A stretch of DNA of 64,000 bases from Neurospora tetrasperma FGSC 2508 (GCF_000213175.1 NW_009799099.1:3191599-3255598), one strand, 5' to 3'. Positions 34,826 through 47,772 are shown, numbered from the stretch's first letter. Numbers and translations are program-made. The notes: generated by a model from the sequence alone, not told the origin.

Positions 34826-36566
34826 ATGCTGGCAAGGAGTACCTCACGATGCTGCACCAAGCTTAGAGCACCGCCTTCGCGGGTCAGTCTACGAGTAGCC
34901 AGGCCACAATGTCGACAGTTCTCCATGCCGTCCTCCGGGGCGTCGCATAGCAGCGGTCCGAACTCCTCCAGCGCCGGCTTGCTTGCGCCCTTCACCAGCG
35001 AGCTCGACAAGATCGCCCCGTCTTTCAGGATCAACGGCTCCCAAGTTCGCGTTTTACAAACACCGACCGAGTTCTACGAGACCCTCAAGGTTCGACAACA
35101 TTCCGCTGCCGGGAGAAGGCTTGTGTTGTCAGCTAGCGGTGCTGACTGATGCCTTCCCACTCACCAGGACAAGATCCGCAAGGCAGAGAAGCGCATCTTC
35201 CTCTCGACCCTCTACATTGGCAAGTCGGAGAAGGAATTGGTACTGGGACCCTCGATCGACCGCATCAGCTTTGCCATATGCTAATCACGGCGCATGATTC
35301 TAGATTGCGACCCTCCAAGAAGCCCTTCGCGCGAAACCCCATCTCAAGCTCAGCATCCTCACTGATGCCTTGCGCGGTACCCGTGAAGCTCCCAACCCAT
35401 CGTGCGCTTCCCTTCTGGCGCCCCTGATCTCCGAGTTCGGCTCTGATCGTGTCGAAATCCGCATGTTCCACACGCCAAATCTCACCGGACTCAGAAAGAA
35501 GCACATCCCCAAGAGGATAAATGAAGGATGGGGACTACAGCATATGAAGTTGTACGGCATCGACGATGAGATCATCCTCTCTGGCGCCAACCTCTCAAGC
35601 GACTACTTCTCGGATAGGCAGGATCGGTATCATGTCTACTCGAGCAGGGACATCACCGAGTACTTCTCGAACCTCCAAACGGCCGTTTCATCGCTGAGCT
35701 TCCTCGTCAAGCCGTCTCCCGAACCGGCCGGCTTCGAACTAGTATGGCCAGAAGATAACTCAGCCATCTCCCCCCTCGATAACCCGAAGAAGTTCATCGC
35801 CGAGTCGACCGCGCTCCTATCTGGCCTCATCTCGCCAAAGACAGCGCCACGGACTGCACTCGACAACACACCAGCCGAGAAACGCGACACATCAGTCTAC
35901 ATGCTCGCGCAATTCTCCCAGCTTCTATCTCCCGATACCTCAACCGAGCTTCCCGCTGTCAGCCATGTATTGCGGACTCTAGCGGCACCAGAATACGCCA
36001 ACTCGTCCTGGGCCTTCACAGCCGGCTACTTCAACCCTGCGCCTTCCCTGACCAAGCTCCTCCTGGGCACCGCTTCAACGAACAACGTCGTCATCACCGC
36101 CTCGCCCTTTGCCAACGGTTTCTACAAGTCCCCCGGCGTCTCCGGTCTCCTTCCCGACGCCTACACCCTCTTGGCGCGTCGCTTCGTCCGCGCCGTGCAC
36201 GAATCCAAGCACCGGGGCACCACGGTGCTGAAAGAATGGAGGAAAGGCACGGTTGGCGAGCCCGGGGGGTGGACGTACCATGCCAAAGGTCTTTGGGTCA
36301 CCATGCCTAAGAGCGAGAACCCTAGCATTAGCCTGATTGGCAGCTCCAACTACACCAAGAGGAGTAACTCCCTCGATCTGGAGGCTAATGCGCTCATTGT
36401 GACGGAGAATGAGGACCTGAAGAAGAGGCTGGGCGAGGAGCAGAGGTGGTTGCAGGATAATGCGACAGTGGTGACGCGGGAGGATTTTGCAAAGACGGAA
36501 AGGAGGGTGGGGCTTAAGGTGAGGATTGCGATGATGATTGTGCAGCTTGTTGGTGGAGCGCTTTGA
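34826..36566 (+). CDS. CDP-diacylglycerol--glycerol-3-phosphate 3-phosphatidyltransferase, mitochondrial
   Basis: This enzyme makes phosphatidylglycerophosphate, the first committed step to phosphatidylglycerol and cardiolipin in the mitochondrial inner membrane. Three exons (34826-35089, 35168-35239, 35304-36566) encode 532 residues. The protein belongs to the phospholipase D superfamily and shows both HKD motifs: HMKLYGIDDEIILSG with His192, and YHAKGLWV with His438, followed by GSSNYTKRS. The flanking NLTGLRKKHIPKRINEG and LSSDYFSDRQDRYH segments are typical of eukaryotic Pgs1. Residues 1-35 are basic and hydroxylated without acids, as expected for a mitochondrial presequence. The first intron uses a weak GTTCGA donor, but phase and similarity support it. 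Confidence 0.95.
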
Positions 36567-38012
36567 AGACCGACCTTTCTAGGAAGGTCGAAGTTACAGT
36601 GTGGTTCTGGTTGACATGTATGATGAGATCAAATATATACCCCTATACAATGTATCATTAGCGAGGGTTTGATAGACTTGATCTAGGCGATGGAATTGCG
36701 CCAGTCCATCCAATCCTACCTAGGTTTTCCTAATCCAGGAAAAGGCTAAGAGCTGCTGCCGGTCGACAAGCACGCGGTAATTTTGTCTCAGTAATTTCAC
36801 CTCCTGAGACGAAAATCTTGAAACACCTCCAACACGGCTACCCCTATGGAACGAGAAGGAGGATCGACCGCTAGTATGCATGGGATTAATCTTCGCCAAA
36901 TGTCCGCATTGACAACCTTTGCAAAGTGAAAGAACCATTAATTATTTGGGATCAGCCACGCAGGGCGGCCATAGCCACTTCACCGACCGCCGGCGCTCAG
37001 CCATGCGGGAATCATCTCGTCCATCTGTGAGCTAATCAAGTATGTATGATACACAAAATACACTAAAAACTACTCAATGTGATGTCTACGCCTGGATAGA
37101 ACAACATCCGGATTGACCTACGGCGACAGAAACGGAGAGAGATTGGAACTATCAGAGAGTAGGCAACGTGTGGCTGTTCCAGACCATGACGTTCGACGGT
37201 TACCAGACACCGTGGAGGATTCACAATCATAAGGATATTCACGTGGCGTTCGAAAAGTGATGGGTCGTGGCCGGGTCGGCAAATTTTTACTTCCACGCCA
37301 CTTGAGCTTAGGTTTGGGACTGAGGTCAAAAGAGAATATCGGTGCACATAGAATATGGACGAACGTACATCTCGCAAACAAAAGTTCCCAAGGCGGGTGG
37401 GTACGTAGGTTGATATTAATATTCTGGGACTTTGTCAGATAACAAAACCCCCCTGAACTCTTCTTGCACTAAGACACCCCACCTGTGTCGGGATGGTTCC
37501 CAAGGATCCCAAAAACAGCTTACCTACCCTGCACATAACCTCGCCCACTAACACAACCAGCCGGCACGCGACAACCCGTTTCGGGAATCGGAACTTGGGA
37601 TCCAAAGATTCTGGTCGCAGCCACAAATTCACAATAACTGCCTTCATCGAGTGGATCTGGCAAGGAGGTTGGTCTCGCTAGTTATTAGCAGATCCGAAAC
37701 CAACACCGACTACTTTGGTCAGGTTAGTTGGCTTAATACGCTAGGCACTCCTGGTAGTACAATATATATAGTGCACTAGACAAAATCCATTTCGAATAGT
37801 CCTAAAGCTTATACGGACAAACCAAAAGGCATTAACTGGATTTGATATGGCATTTTGTATATTAGAGATCGCGTATCCAAGGTGGGATTATACATCAACT
37901 CTTTAGCTAGCATGCAGACAGCCCCTTCCGCATCTAGATTCATCCGAAATGGAGATACATGGCGATGTAGAATAGGTATAGAAAGACAGGAGAAAACAGA
38001 CCCTCGCTCTCA
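36567..38012. other. Intergenic region between convergent PGS1 and transhydrogenase genes
   Basis: About 1.4 kb with no supported gene. Short frames such as 37063-37377 on the minus strand show no codon bias or domains. Confidence 0.5.
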
Positions 38013-41000
38013 TCACTTCAGCCGGGCCTCAATTGCGGTTTTGATGGCTAGATAGATATTCGGTTAGTATCAACACAATTGCAATTTGTTCATATGGCAA
38101 ACCACTTTACCTTCTGTCGTGACTCTTGCGTCTCCGAAGAGCATCTTTGTGCCCGGCATATAGAACATAGGATTGGGTACGTCGGCTGTATTGAGACGTC
38201 AGCATCATGCAGCAGGGACCATGGTAAATATGGTCTTCTTACCATATCCACTTGCCAAACCTCTCTTCATCACCACGACCTGCTTGCTCTTCCAAGCATG
38301 CAAAACGGGCATTCCAGCAATAGGGCTGCCTGGCTCCAAGGCAATCGGGTTGACAGTGTCGTTCGCTCCGATGACAAGAGTGAGGTCCGTCTCACCAAAG
38401 TCATCGTTGATCTCATCCATCTCCAGTACAATTTCATACGGCACGCTAGCTTCCGCAAGAAGAACGTTGCATTGACCAGGCATGCGACCGGCCACGGGGT
38501 GAATGGCGAAGCGCACATTGATACCCTTGGAGCGCAACATTTGGGTAATGTCTGATATGGCGTACTGCGCTTTGGCTACAGCCATGCCATATCCTACGAC
38601 AATAATTACTGTCTCTGCGTTAGTTAGGGCTTCGGCTGTGTCTTCGACATTGGTCTGCGTTATGCTTCCTTCTATCTTGTACTCTGTCGTTGTTGGAGCA
38701 GATATTCCACCGAATAGAACATTGGTGAGTGAACGGTTCATGGCCACGCACATGATATATGAGAGGATGGAGCCCGATACGCCGATGAGTGCGCCCACTG
38801 TGGTAAGTAGTGGGTTATCCAACATGAAGCCTTCAGCAACAAGAGCAAAGCCGCTATAAGCGTTCAAAACTGTGATAACCACCGGCATGTCGGCACCGCC
38901 AATGGCCGCAGTTGTGGTGTAACCCTTGAGGAATGATAGAACAGTGTTTGCAGCTAAAGCACCGGCAGCGATTGCTGGAGAACCAGGGGCCATTGTGACA
39001 AAGGCACCCATGGTGGCAACATTTGAAGCCAAAAGACCCGAGTTGATCAGGTGTCGGCCAGGTAAAATGGTTGGCTTGGAGGACATTTTCCCGGCAAGCT
39101 TCATGAAGGCCACGATTGACCCAGTGAACGTCACACCACCAATAAGAACACCGAGGTAGGCGGTAACGAGATGAAGAGTCGTAATATGATCCACGTCAGC
39201 CATAACACTTCCGATACTGGTGAGCACAGCGGCCAAGCCAACAACGGAGTGGAGAGCGGCGACTGTCTGTGGAAGGTCGGTGGGCGTGATGCGCTTCCCA
39301 ATAAGCAAACCCAAAATACCACCAATAGCAGCCAGACCGCCGAACTGTGTAAGGACCTCGGGTGAGAAACCAGCAGCAAGCAAGGAAGCAAGGACCCCAG
39401 ATCCTACACCCAACATACCAAGCGTGTTTCCCAGGCGTGCGGTTGTTTGAGATGCCAGAGACGAAAGCGAAGTGATGCAAAGCACGGAGCTAACCAAGTA
39501 GCCGGCCTGGACCAAACCAGCTGCACCTGAAGCCGCAGCGGCAATGAAGCCACCTCCAAATAAGGCAGCGGGAACAGCGTACAGCCACGGGTATTCCGGT
39601 GGGTCAGTGGCACGACGGAACATGTCGAGCATTCGTTTGGTAATGACGAACCCGCCAGAGATATTGACAAATGCGAGAAGCACGGAAGCAGCGCCGAAAG
39701 CCTGAGGAATGGTTTCAGGGAGGTAGCCCCCGCCCAAGATGAAAAGACCGCCCACTCCCACCATGCCTGAGATTGCGTTGGTGACTGACATTAATGGGCT
39801 GTGAAGGGCAGGCGTAACTCCCCATACCACACGGTAACCGATGAGCGAAGCCAAGGCGAAGGTAAACGCGTTGCCCATGAACAATGGCCCAGTGAGTTTT
39901 CCCAACGCAAGAGCAGCGCCCATACCACTTGTGACAAGACCTACTTCACGCGAAGCCTTCTGGAACGGCGTCAGGGCCACGGTTTCTGCTTCCTTAGCTG
40001 TGGTCGGTGTTGCTGCTGGTGCTGGTGGTGGTGCTGGTCGAGGTGCTGGCGGGAGGATGTTCCCCTTGTTGATGACAATTGCACCCCTGACAACTTCGTC
40101 TTGAAGGTCAATGCCGTATTCCTGTTTGTTTGGCGCCATGGAAAGGAGAAATTTGGTGATATTGTTCGAGTACAAGGTGGAAGACTGAGTGGGAAGGCGA
40201 GATGGGAGATCAGTGTAGCCTGTTTTGTTTCTGTTAGTCAGGTATTTCTCCCTCTTCATGGTTACAATACTCACCAATGATCTTAACATCCTTGTAGTTG
40301 ATGACCTTTCCGGGCTGAGTCACTTCGCAATTCCCACCAGCCTCGGCCGCCAGATCAACAATCACAGAGCCAGGCTTCATAATCTCAACCATAGCTTTGG
40401 TGATGAGCTTGGGCGCTGGCTTTCCGGGAATCAAGGCAGTAGTAATAATCATGTCAACTTCTTGGGCTTGCTCTGTGAACAGCTTCATTTCGGCTGCGAT
40501 AAACTCTGGCGACATTTCCTTGGCGTAACCTCCAGCACCAGAACCGTCTTCCTGAAGTTCGACTTCGATGAACTCGGCGCCGAGGGACTGAACCTGTTCA
40601 CGCGCAGCGGAGCGAGTATCGAAACCGCGGACAATAGCTCCCATTCTTCTGGCCGTGGCAATGGCACTCAAACCAGCAACGCCGGCACCAATAACCAAGA
40701 CTTTGCAAGGTGGGATCTTTCCAGCTGCTGTAACCTGACCTGTGAGAAATCGACCAAAAATATTTGAGGCTTCCAGAACTGCTTTGTAACCGGCGATGTT
40801 GGCCATGCTGCTCAGCGCATCAAAGACCTGTGCCCTAGAGATGCGAGGGATCATGTCCATGGCAAAAACAGTCGCATTCCGAGAGGCAAGCTTTTCTACA
40901 AGCGGCTTGTTTTGAGCCGGTTGGAGGAAGCTAATAATCGTTTGACCCTCTTTGAGCATTTCCGCTTCAGCGACACTGGGACCGCGAATCTTGAGTACGA

Positions 41001-41740
41001 TATCGGCGTTGTTCCATACATCAGAAGCAGACTCGACAAGTGTTGCACCAGCTGTTGCGTAGGCAGAATCATGGAACTCGGCCTCGGCACCAGCTCCTTT
41101 TTCGACAAGAACCTTTCCGAAACCTTTCTTGAGCAGAAGAGCGACATTTTGAGGAGTTAAGGCCACACGGCGTTCATTGGGGTAGGTCTCACGCGGGACG
41201 CCAACTGTAAGCTGCTTATAGGGGACGGTGGGTGGGACAGGAGCAGTAGCATCGGTAGAGTATGTAGCTGAAGAACCCTTGGAGGGCAACCGGGGCGGAA
41301 TGGACGAGATAACCGACGCATGGCGAACAATTTGCAACGACTGGGCTTTAGGGTTTGTGAGAGCCAGATACGCCACACCGGGATGATGTTCTTTCTGTGA
41401 AGTGCTGTTCCATGATTGTCGGGAGCTTATGATGGTGCCAATGCGAATCGCTGGGATGTGGCTGCAGTCTGCGGAGAGATTAGCTACATAAAATATATCC
41501 CATGTCCCCTCATCAGTTCGTCCGATCCTTCCACGTCATCCCAGTTCTGCCGCGCCAACTGAGAAAGCAACAAGTCGACATTCTGACAATCACATACAGC
41601 GGGAACTCAGACACCGTTGATAATCCGGGACTCCACGATGTTGACTCACCCAGAAGGCGCGCAATAATGCGAGAACCTGAAGACAAAGACGCGGAAGCAT
41701 TCTGGGCCAAAGTTGGCCGGAGACCCGACCACGACCACAT
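38013..41740 (-). CDS. NAD(P) transhydrogenase, mitochondrial (fused alpha-beta)
   Basis: The product is the proton-translocating transhydrogenase of the inner membrane, which uses the proton gradient to reduce NADP+ with NADH. Five exons (41740-41650, 41468-40275, 40219-38243, 38185-38111, 38047-38013) give 1123 residues with all phases closed. Residues 1-90 form a mitochondrial presequence, starting [19 protein letters not shown]. The NAD-binding domain I follows ([20 protein letters not shown], then [12 protein letters not shown]). A Pro/Ala linker leads to a large membrane domain of about a dozen helices. The NADP-binding domain III contains [39 protein letters not shown] and MKRGLASGY. 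The protein ends [18 protein letters not shown] and a short helix. The presequence exon is inferred from an ATG, donor and phase that fit, and is less certain than the rest. Confidence 0.95.
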
Positions 41741-44042
41741 GGCGTCCCACAATGGCCGAGAAACTGGAATGGCTTCGCCGTTGAGACGAACCAACCTTCA
41801 ATTGCTCATTCCACGCTCCACATACGGGGAGCTAAGGAATTTTGTGGAGGATATTCATATAAGACCTGTCGGAGATGCGTATTGACCTTTGGAGAGTCGT
41901 CAAGATACTGTAGCCTTTCGGTGCTGGGGGAAAAAAAAGAAAAAAGACAAAGAAAAAAAACAGAGCTCGACTGTGTGTTGTTGTCGCCCGTCGTGGTTCG
42001 GTGTTCAGTCGTCCCGTGTTGCCCCAGGGGTAGAGGTAGGTATTCGCAATTCGAAGTCGGCTACACAACACCTTCCAATCTCCGGGTCTTAACCGCCTTG
42101 AGGTCGCGTCCGTTGATGGTGTCTCCAGAAAATGGGCCGGATCGTCCAATGTCCCAAGAGAAGGGGAGGGGATGGTGGTGATGGAGGGGTAATGAGGGAA
42201 CAATGGAATTGCTGCACCACGATTCCATTGTACAACAACGACACCATCTACAAAAGAGCCGGAACACCATGATCGCTGGCTGCTCCTACCCTCCCCGCAT
42301 CGTCCACCCTTCCTTTCCCACGTCGTGGACTGTGGTTCGAAGTTGACTCGAGTTGACTGCATGATCAGTCGTAAAGAGTACCTACCCCGCCCTTGGTGGT
42401 CAAATGTTTGCCGCCATTGATGGCCATTGAGTGGTGCAAAGATTTACCCGGAAACAACAACCGTGCAGGAACAGGCGAGAAACATGCGCTCGGCCGGCTC
42501 GGCGGCATTCATCATGACTGGTCGTATGGTCGCCCTGGTGTAGTGAAAAGGCTGTTGGTTGGTGGTGGAATTTCGTGACGAGCAGTCACAGGGGCGATGA
42601 ACGGTGCGAGACGTTGGAGAAGAACGAGCGGGAGAAAGTAAAACAGTCACGGCGTTGTCTTTTGCGAAATCCGTTTTGGCAATTCGCTGTCGGTTGCCTG
42701 AATTTTTCGATTTTATGCTCGTTTCCGGAAGGTACAAATGAGCTCAATGGCACAGAGACGTGGGCCTCTGAAGGGAAGGAGAGTGAAGAGTCAGGTCTGG
42801 ACATTGAGGTGTTGAGTCCACGGGAAGCTTAGTGCCATAACGCTTGTGCCCTAGCGGACAATAAGCTGATTAGAACTGTTGTTCAAGCTCGACATATTGG
42901 GAGTGGAAGCTTGGGAAGCATTACTATCAATAACGCATAGGTACCTCTGCTCAAAAACCCCACCCAGACAAGACCCCACCATACCACCGGACGTCCATAC
43001 GGCCTGGATCACAATGTGGGGCCGTGAATGTGGGGTAAAACGCGGCGGCGTGCGGGGCCGGGCAGTTAGGGTTATCCTGGGGATCACCCATCTTCTTCCG
43101 CAATTTCGATGGCCATCAACCCCCCCTTCGAACTCCAAGTCCTCAGTTGACACAATTCTTCTTTAAACGACCTCAAATATAACCGTTTGGAATCGCCATT
43201 ACGATCTGTTATCTGACAACAAGATTCACCATCCCGATCCTCGAATTAGTGGTAGCCCCCCACACCACTGCACAAATCATTTTCTGCCAACCATTCACAA
43301 CCCACAAGATGTGCACCATCATGGCCTTAGGACATACAGATCAACAGCCGCCTGGGTAACACGAACCTATTCACTGCATTTTTGACATTACCTCAAATCC
43401 TGCAACCTTCAAGCCTCGTCTCATTTTGGTTAGTATAAAAGCCGCGAGCAAACTGTCGTTTGTTCGTTCGCATATTGGCATACCGTCACTGCTCTCGAAG
43501 TCCGACCAGCGCCGTCCTGGCTCGGAAATATGAGTACCTGGGAGTCAAAGTATGACAAAGCAAATACCTGACGACCGAGTTGCACTTTATTGGAGCTTAG
43601 CCGCTTACGAACGACTTCATTTGGTCATGTTATTGGGTGTCGATTACGCGGCTGGCGGTGCGACGGAGATACCGCAAAATTTCACCTACAACGGAGATGC
43701 TTTTTCGGGAAACCCTCCACCTTATGCGGGCAATCTGATCTTACTATGCGCCCGGAGTTAAGACCCTGACCTTCTACGTTTCGGGTCATGGATGCTCGAG
43801 GTACGTCATGAGCCCGCGTCGGACTGTGAGCTTCTAAGTCCGATAGCACTAGGTGCCATTCGGACGGAACGGAATTAATGTGGCCGCATGGCAACAAATG
43901 AAGATGACTTGAATATGAGGAAATCGGCTATAAATAGGAGAGGATGGGACAAACTACCGAGGTCAGGATCTGTGGTTTAGAAACAGCATAATACATAAGA
44001 CAATACCATCAACAGCCCCCGTTGGCAGCGTTAACTCTCATC
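41741..44042. other. Divergent intergenic region with an orphan TATA motif
   Basis: Some 2.3 kb without a supported gene. A TATAAAA motif lies at 43434-43440, about 600 bases before the NmrA-like start, followed by an unassigned stretch with only a 13-codon and a 69-codon frame. The right end holds the probable TATA box of the NmrA-like gene. Confidence 0.45.
43929..43936 (+). promoter_or_regulatory. TATA box of the NmrA-like gene
   Basis: A TATAAATA sequence sits about 107 bases before the start codon, a usual TATA-to-ATG distance for fungal genes with a leader of 60-80 bases. Confidence 0.55.
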
Positions 44043-45139
44043 ATGACCGCAAAATACACCAAAGACCAACCCGCTGGGTTCACCAACCGCATTGAGCGCA
44101 TCACCATCGTCGGTGTAAGTCATCACAATCATACCGTGTTGTCTGTACTCACCTATTGACCCAACCCTTCTAGGCCGGTGGCACCATTGGCTACCCCATC
44201 GCCGAAGAACTCCTCGCCACCGGAAAACATACCATAACCGCCATCACCCGGCCGGGCAGCACCAGCTCTCTGCCTGTAGGTCTCAAGACCATCGCCGTGT
44301 CCTACGATAGCAACGATGGCGAAGCCGCTTTAGTCGACGCTCTCCGGGGCCAACAAGTCCTCATCATCTGCCTATGGTCACAGGCCCCTCCTGACACCCA
44401 CCACAGGCTCGTCGTCGCGGCCGCCAAGGCTGGTGTGCCCTACGTCATCCCCAACGGGTATGGCTGGGTGTGGCTCGACGACGACGAGAAGAAACGCAAG
44501 GAGTCGATGCACGGCGAAGTTGTATACCAGAACCTGAAGGACGTCGAAGCGCAGGGGGCGTCGAGCTGGATCAGCGTTCATTGCTCGTTTTGGTATGACT
44601 TCTCGCTTTCGATGGGTGAGCGCACCTACGGTTTTACGCTGCCTGACAAGAAGGTAACCTTCTTTGACAACGGCGAGAAAAAGATCTGGACCACCACGAC
44701 GAGACAGGTGGGAAGAGCTATCGCGAAGCTCTTCAGTTTGAAGGAGCTACCCGAGGATGAGAACGACCAAGATCTCACGGTTGCGAGGTGGAAGAACCGA
44801 CCGTTGCTTGTCGGGAGCTTCAATGTCTCGCAGAGGGATATGCTGGACTCGGTTCACCGTGTCATGGGAACCACGGATGAGGATTGGACTATCACAAAGG
44901 AATCTTCTGTGGCGAGGAGGGAGCGGGGATTGAAACTCATGGCGACTGATCCGAGAGATCATGATGGGTTTGTGCTTGCTCTGTATGCCTCAATTTTCCT
45001 GCCCGATGAGGTCAGTTGGTTTGGTAAAACGACATTTGGTGAAGAAGAGGTGGATAATCAGTTGTTGGGACTGCCGAAGGAGGATTTGGATGAGGCGACC
45101 GAACGCGCGGTCGAAATCGCGGTCAGGATGAGGCAGTAA
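44043..45139 (+). CDS. NmrA-like / isoflavone-reductase-like NAD(P)-binding protein
   Basis: This is an atypical short-chain dehydrogenase-type protein, 345 residues in two exons (44043-44114 and 44174-45139). The Rossmann fold opens with ITIVGAGGTIGYPIAEELL across the intron, giving the GxGGxxG dinucleotide motif. Next come AITRPGS near 52, YDSNDGEAALVDALRGQQVL and a VIPNGYGW segment, in the order found in fungal isoflavone-reductase and NmrA relatives. The catalytic Tyr-Lys pair of classical dehydrogenases is not evident. Members act as reductases on secondary metabolites or as redox-sensing regulators, and the sequence does not decide between these. Confidence 0.9.
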
Positions 45140-45570
45140 TTAGGATGCGCAACTTGGCCACAACTGTTAATAATAATTAGCTCATATGTCACGGAAACCG
45201 GTCTTCTAGTTCTTGACATTTCAATCAATTAGAGCCTTGTACGTAGTGCATAATTGTGACAGTACGAACCCTCGAAAATATTCCCTACGGATGAATATCG
45301 AACATGGAGCCTGGAAAACCGTAAAGCATAGCCCAAAGACCAACATACCGTAAAATGGATTGTTGTACAAGTGGGTCCTGGGTATCGATAGTTGTTAGGA
45401 GAAGATGTAGTGTTGCCCGCTACGAAATGCAGAATTGCCAACAGAGTGTCTCTCGCAAGTGTGGTGGCATGTCAGATGACAGTCGGCATGAATCGGAACT
45501 TGTTGGTGGTGCAGATATGGTCTTGGCATACATAGGCACAAATGCGTAAAGTTATTTCAACAAGCAAACC
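45140..45570. other. Intergenic stretch before tRNA-Gly
   Basis: About 430 bases. I see nothing supportable in it beyond the 3' end of the NmrA-like gene. Confidence 0.5.
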
Positions 45571-45657
45571 GCGCCGATGGTATAGTGGTTAGCATCCTCG
45601 CTTCCCAAACTCCTTTGGATCCAGCGAGGGACCCGGGTTCGAACCCCGGTCGGCGCA
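45571..45657 (+). tRNA. tRNA-Gly (anticodon CCC), with intron
   Basis: The 87 bases fold into a cloverleaf. The acceptor stem GCGCCGA pairs with TCGGCGC. The anticodon stem is CTCGC/GCGAG, and the space between is 22 bases: a loop TTCCCAA split by a 15-base intron after position 37. This gives anticodon CCC. The T-arm is CCGGG/CCCGG around TTCGAAC, and the discriminator is A, as in eukaryotic tRNA-Gly. Confidence 0.92.
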
Positions 45658-45660
45658 CAT

Positions 45661-45668
45661 CTTTTTTT
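45661..45668 (+). terminator. Pol III terminator of tRNA-Gly
   Basis: A run of eight T residues begins three bases after the tRNA end. Confidence 0.8.
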
Positions 45669-46220
45669 TCGATTATTTTGCTCTTCCGTTTTGGATATGG
45701 CTTCATCTATTCTTCAATTCGGAGACGCTGCTTTTCTTTTTTATCGAGATATTTGTACCTGCGATCTATGGACTTGCCCGTATCTCCTAGCTGACGTTAG
45801 CGAAGCTTTTTCACTTCAGTCAAGGTGATTTACGCCATCTGTGCTGCCGAAGATGCAACTTTCCCAAATGGTGCCGTTCTTCATTGAGGGAATACCTTTC
45901 TTTGCGTTGTTTTCAAGGCAACAGGTGCGGCAGACTAGCTGCACGCGGTCACACGATCAATCGACCTGCGTTTCTCTCAATCAACCTTCAAGAGTTGACA
46001 AGTGACGGCGACTAGGTAAAAGCAGGATCCCATCTCTTGCACGAACCAAGCGATTAGGTAGGTATAATGGTGTGCATACTCGACCACGATCCCAGTACGA
46101 GATGGCCCGCCCTCGGTAGCGCCTTACGAGGTGGTTTGAAGGTAGTGGAAGCCAAACCAGAAAATGGCCCTTTGAACTTTCCCGTTATGAATTGACTGCA
46201 CAATGTCACAATGAGAAGGA
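45669..46220. other. Intergenic stretch between tRNA-Gly and a decayed coding remnant
   Basis: No gene is supported. The sequence shows no sustained codon bias in any frame. Confidence 0.45.
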
Positions 46221-46564
46221 TACATCATCTTCGATCGCGAAGACTCCGACCAGCGTCTCCGCGCCCGCTGCCTCATGCACATCATGGTGAAGGACCGCGC
46301 CACCCACGTCCTGGGTGAGTACCGCACACACCCTGGCGCTCATGGACCAGATTGCCGGCACGTACAACTTGTGCTTGAAAAACAACGCCCCGATGAAGCT
46401 GTACGAGACCGCACAGAACGCGTTCTATCCCAACATTGATCACGGTCCCCAGCAAGAATGGCACATGGCCGGCTAACTGCGATAAGAAGCAGTGGGTCTC
46501 GAGCGGAGAGGAGGAACTGAATGAACTCCTCTTGAAGCACAGGATCAAGATACCGTTCTGTTAA
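46221..46564 (+). pseudogene. Frameshifted remnant of an unidentified gene C-terminus
   Basis: Three plus-strand segments in different frames each show strong G/C preference at third codon positions and read as ordinary protein. The first begins YIIFDREDSDQRLRARC and continues to about 46313. The second runs from about 46332 (TLALMDQIAGTYNLCLKN) to 46473 and contains AQNAFYPNIDHGPQQEW. The third runs from about 46475 (ANCDKKQWVSSGEEELNELL) and stops at 46562-46564. Small insertions or deletions between segments would explain the shifts, and the gaps are too short for introns. I do not recognise the family. No start region is visible, so this looks like a truncated, frameshifted gene end. Confidence 0.5.
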
Positions 46565-47554
46565 GTTATGCTCAGGTTTGTAACGAGAGGTAAACAGAAA
46601 GAATCGACTCGGTCCATACGGTCAATGTATCACATGATGGAGTTCCAGCTTGTGTCCCCGACACATCCGCCTCTAGTCCGTCTCGCTTCGGTACTCGGTT
46701 CAGCTTCAGCTTCAACGGAAAAGCAGTTTCGAGCTATGAAACATCGCAAGACAAACCACATCCCCTCTTGGACCCTCGGTTTAGTATTGGTAATACAAAC
46801 ACCCAAGCCCCTTCCTAAACTGGTTTACTATTTCCACAGGGCAGGACAATTAGCTTCAACAAAGAATTGGTCCGCCATGCCCGATTCATTGATACGAGGT
46901 AGAGAGGTGCTTATAATGAAGTTGGCACCAGTCAAGCTGAGCTACCGTACGTACGATTGTGTCTTGAAGTTGAACTGGCATCATGCCTGGTAACCATGTG
47001 AACCATGTGTATGTGTGACACACAAGTGTCTAGAGTCCTACAGTTATAATCAAGGTGATTCCTGGTATATTTGATGGCATATATATCGACTCGGCCGTAC
47101 CGCACTTGTCTTGTCTCGGGAGATCTGAATTATAGTGCAGGCGGAGAACACATGGTTGATGGCATACCAATTGAATTTGAGAGTCGTCTAGGACAATATA
47201 CGTAGTTCCCAAGGCAAATGGCAAGTCGCCAACCCTTTTTAACGGTTTGACCTCAAATCCGGAATTTATGATCTCATGTGGCAGGAAAGCGTTCCGGGAA
47301 TGAAAAAAGTGATCATGTTCACCTTTCAAAGTCAAGTCGTCGTTGGGGCGTCATTATCTGATGGTTTCATAAATAATAGTAATATGTATGCAAAGTGAAG
47401 TGAAGTTTTGCAATTCGGCAGCCACGAAGGCCCCCCCATTATGATATGTTTCGAAGAGTATATTGGTAACATTGATTCGGTCCCTGAGGGTGCCAAATCG
47501 ATAGCGGATAGTAGTACATGTACAGTTAGAGATTTCCTTTTCGTCTGCCTAGAA

Positions 47555-47591
<37 letters not shown>

Positions 47592-47772
47592 AAAGAAATG
47601 ATGTGTGTTTTGTGTATGTGTCCGATATCTCTCTCTTTCTCATTGACAACTCAATGAGATTACCCAGATATAAAAATAAAACAAGTCCAACCAAGAAGCG
47701 AAAAAGAGAGAGAGCAGCACTTGTGTGTGCGAGCGTGTGAGTTTGTGATGAGTTTTCCTCTTTAAAGCTTTC
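46565..47772. other. Intergenic region with a hexamer repeat
   Basis: No gene is supported. It contains the (CCAGAG)6 run described separately, and its right end is probably the 3' untranslated region of the Ser-rich protein gene. Confidence 0.45.
47555..47590. repeat. (CCAGAG)6 hexamer microsatellite
   Basis: Six perfect copies of CCAGAG lie in tandem in non-coding sequence. Confidence 0.9.
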
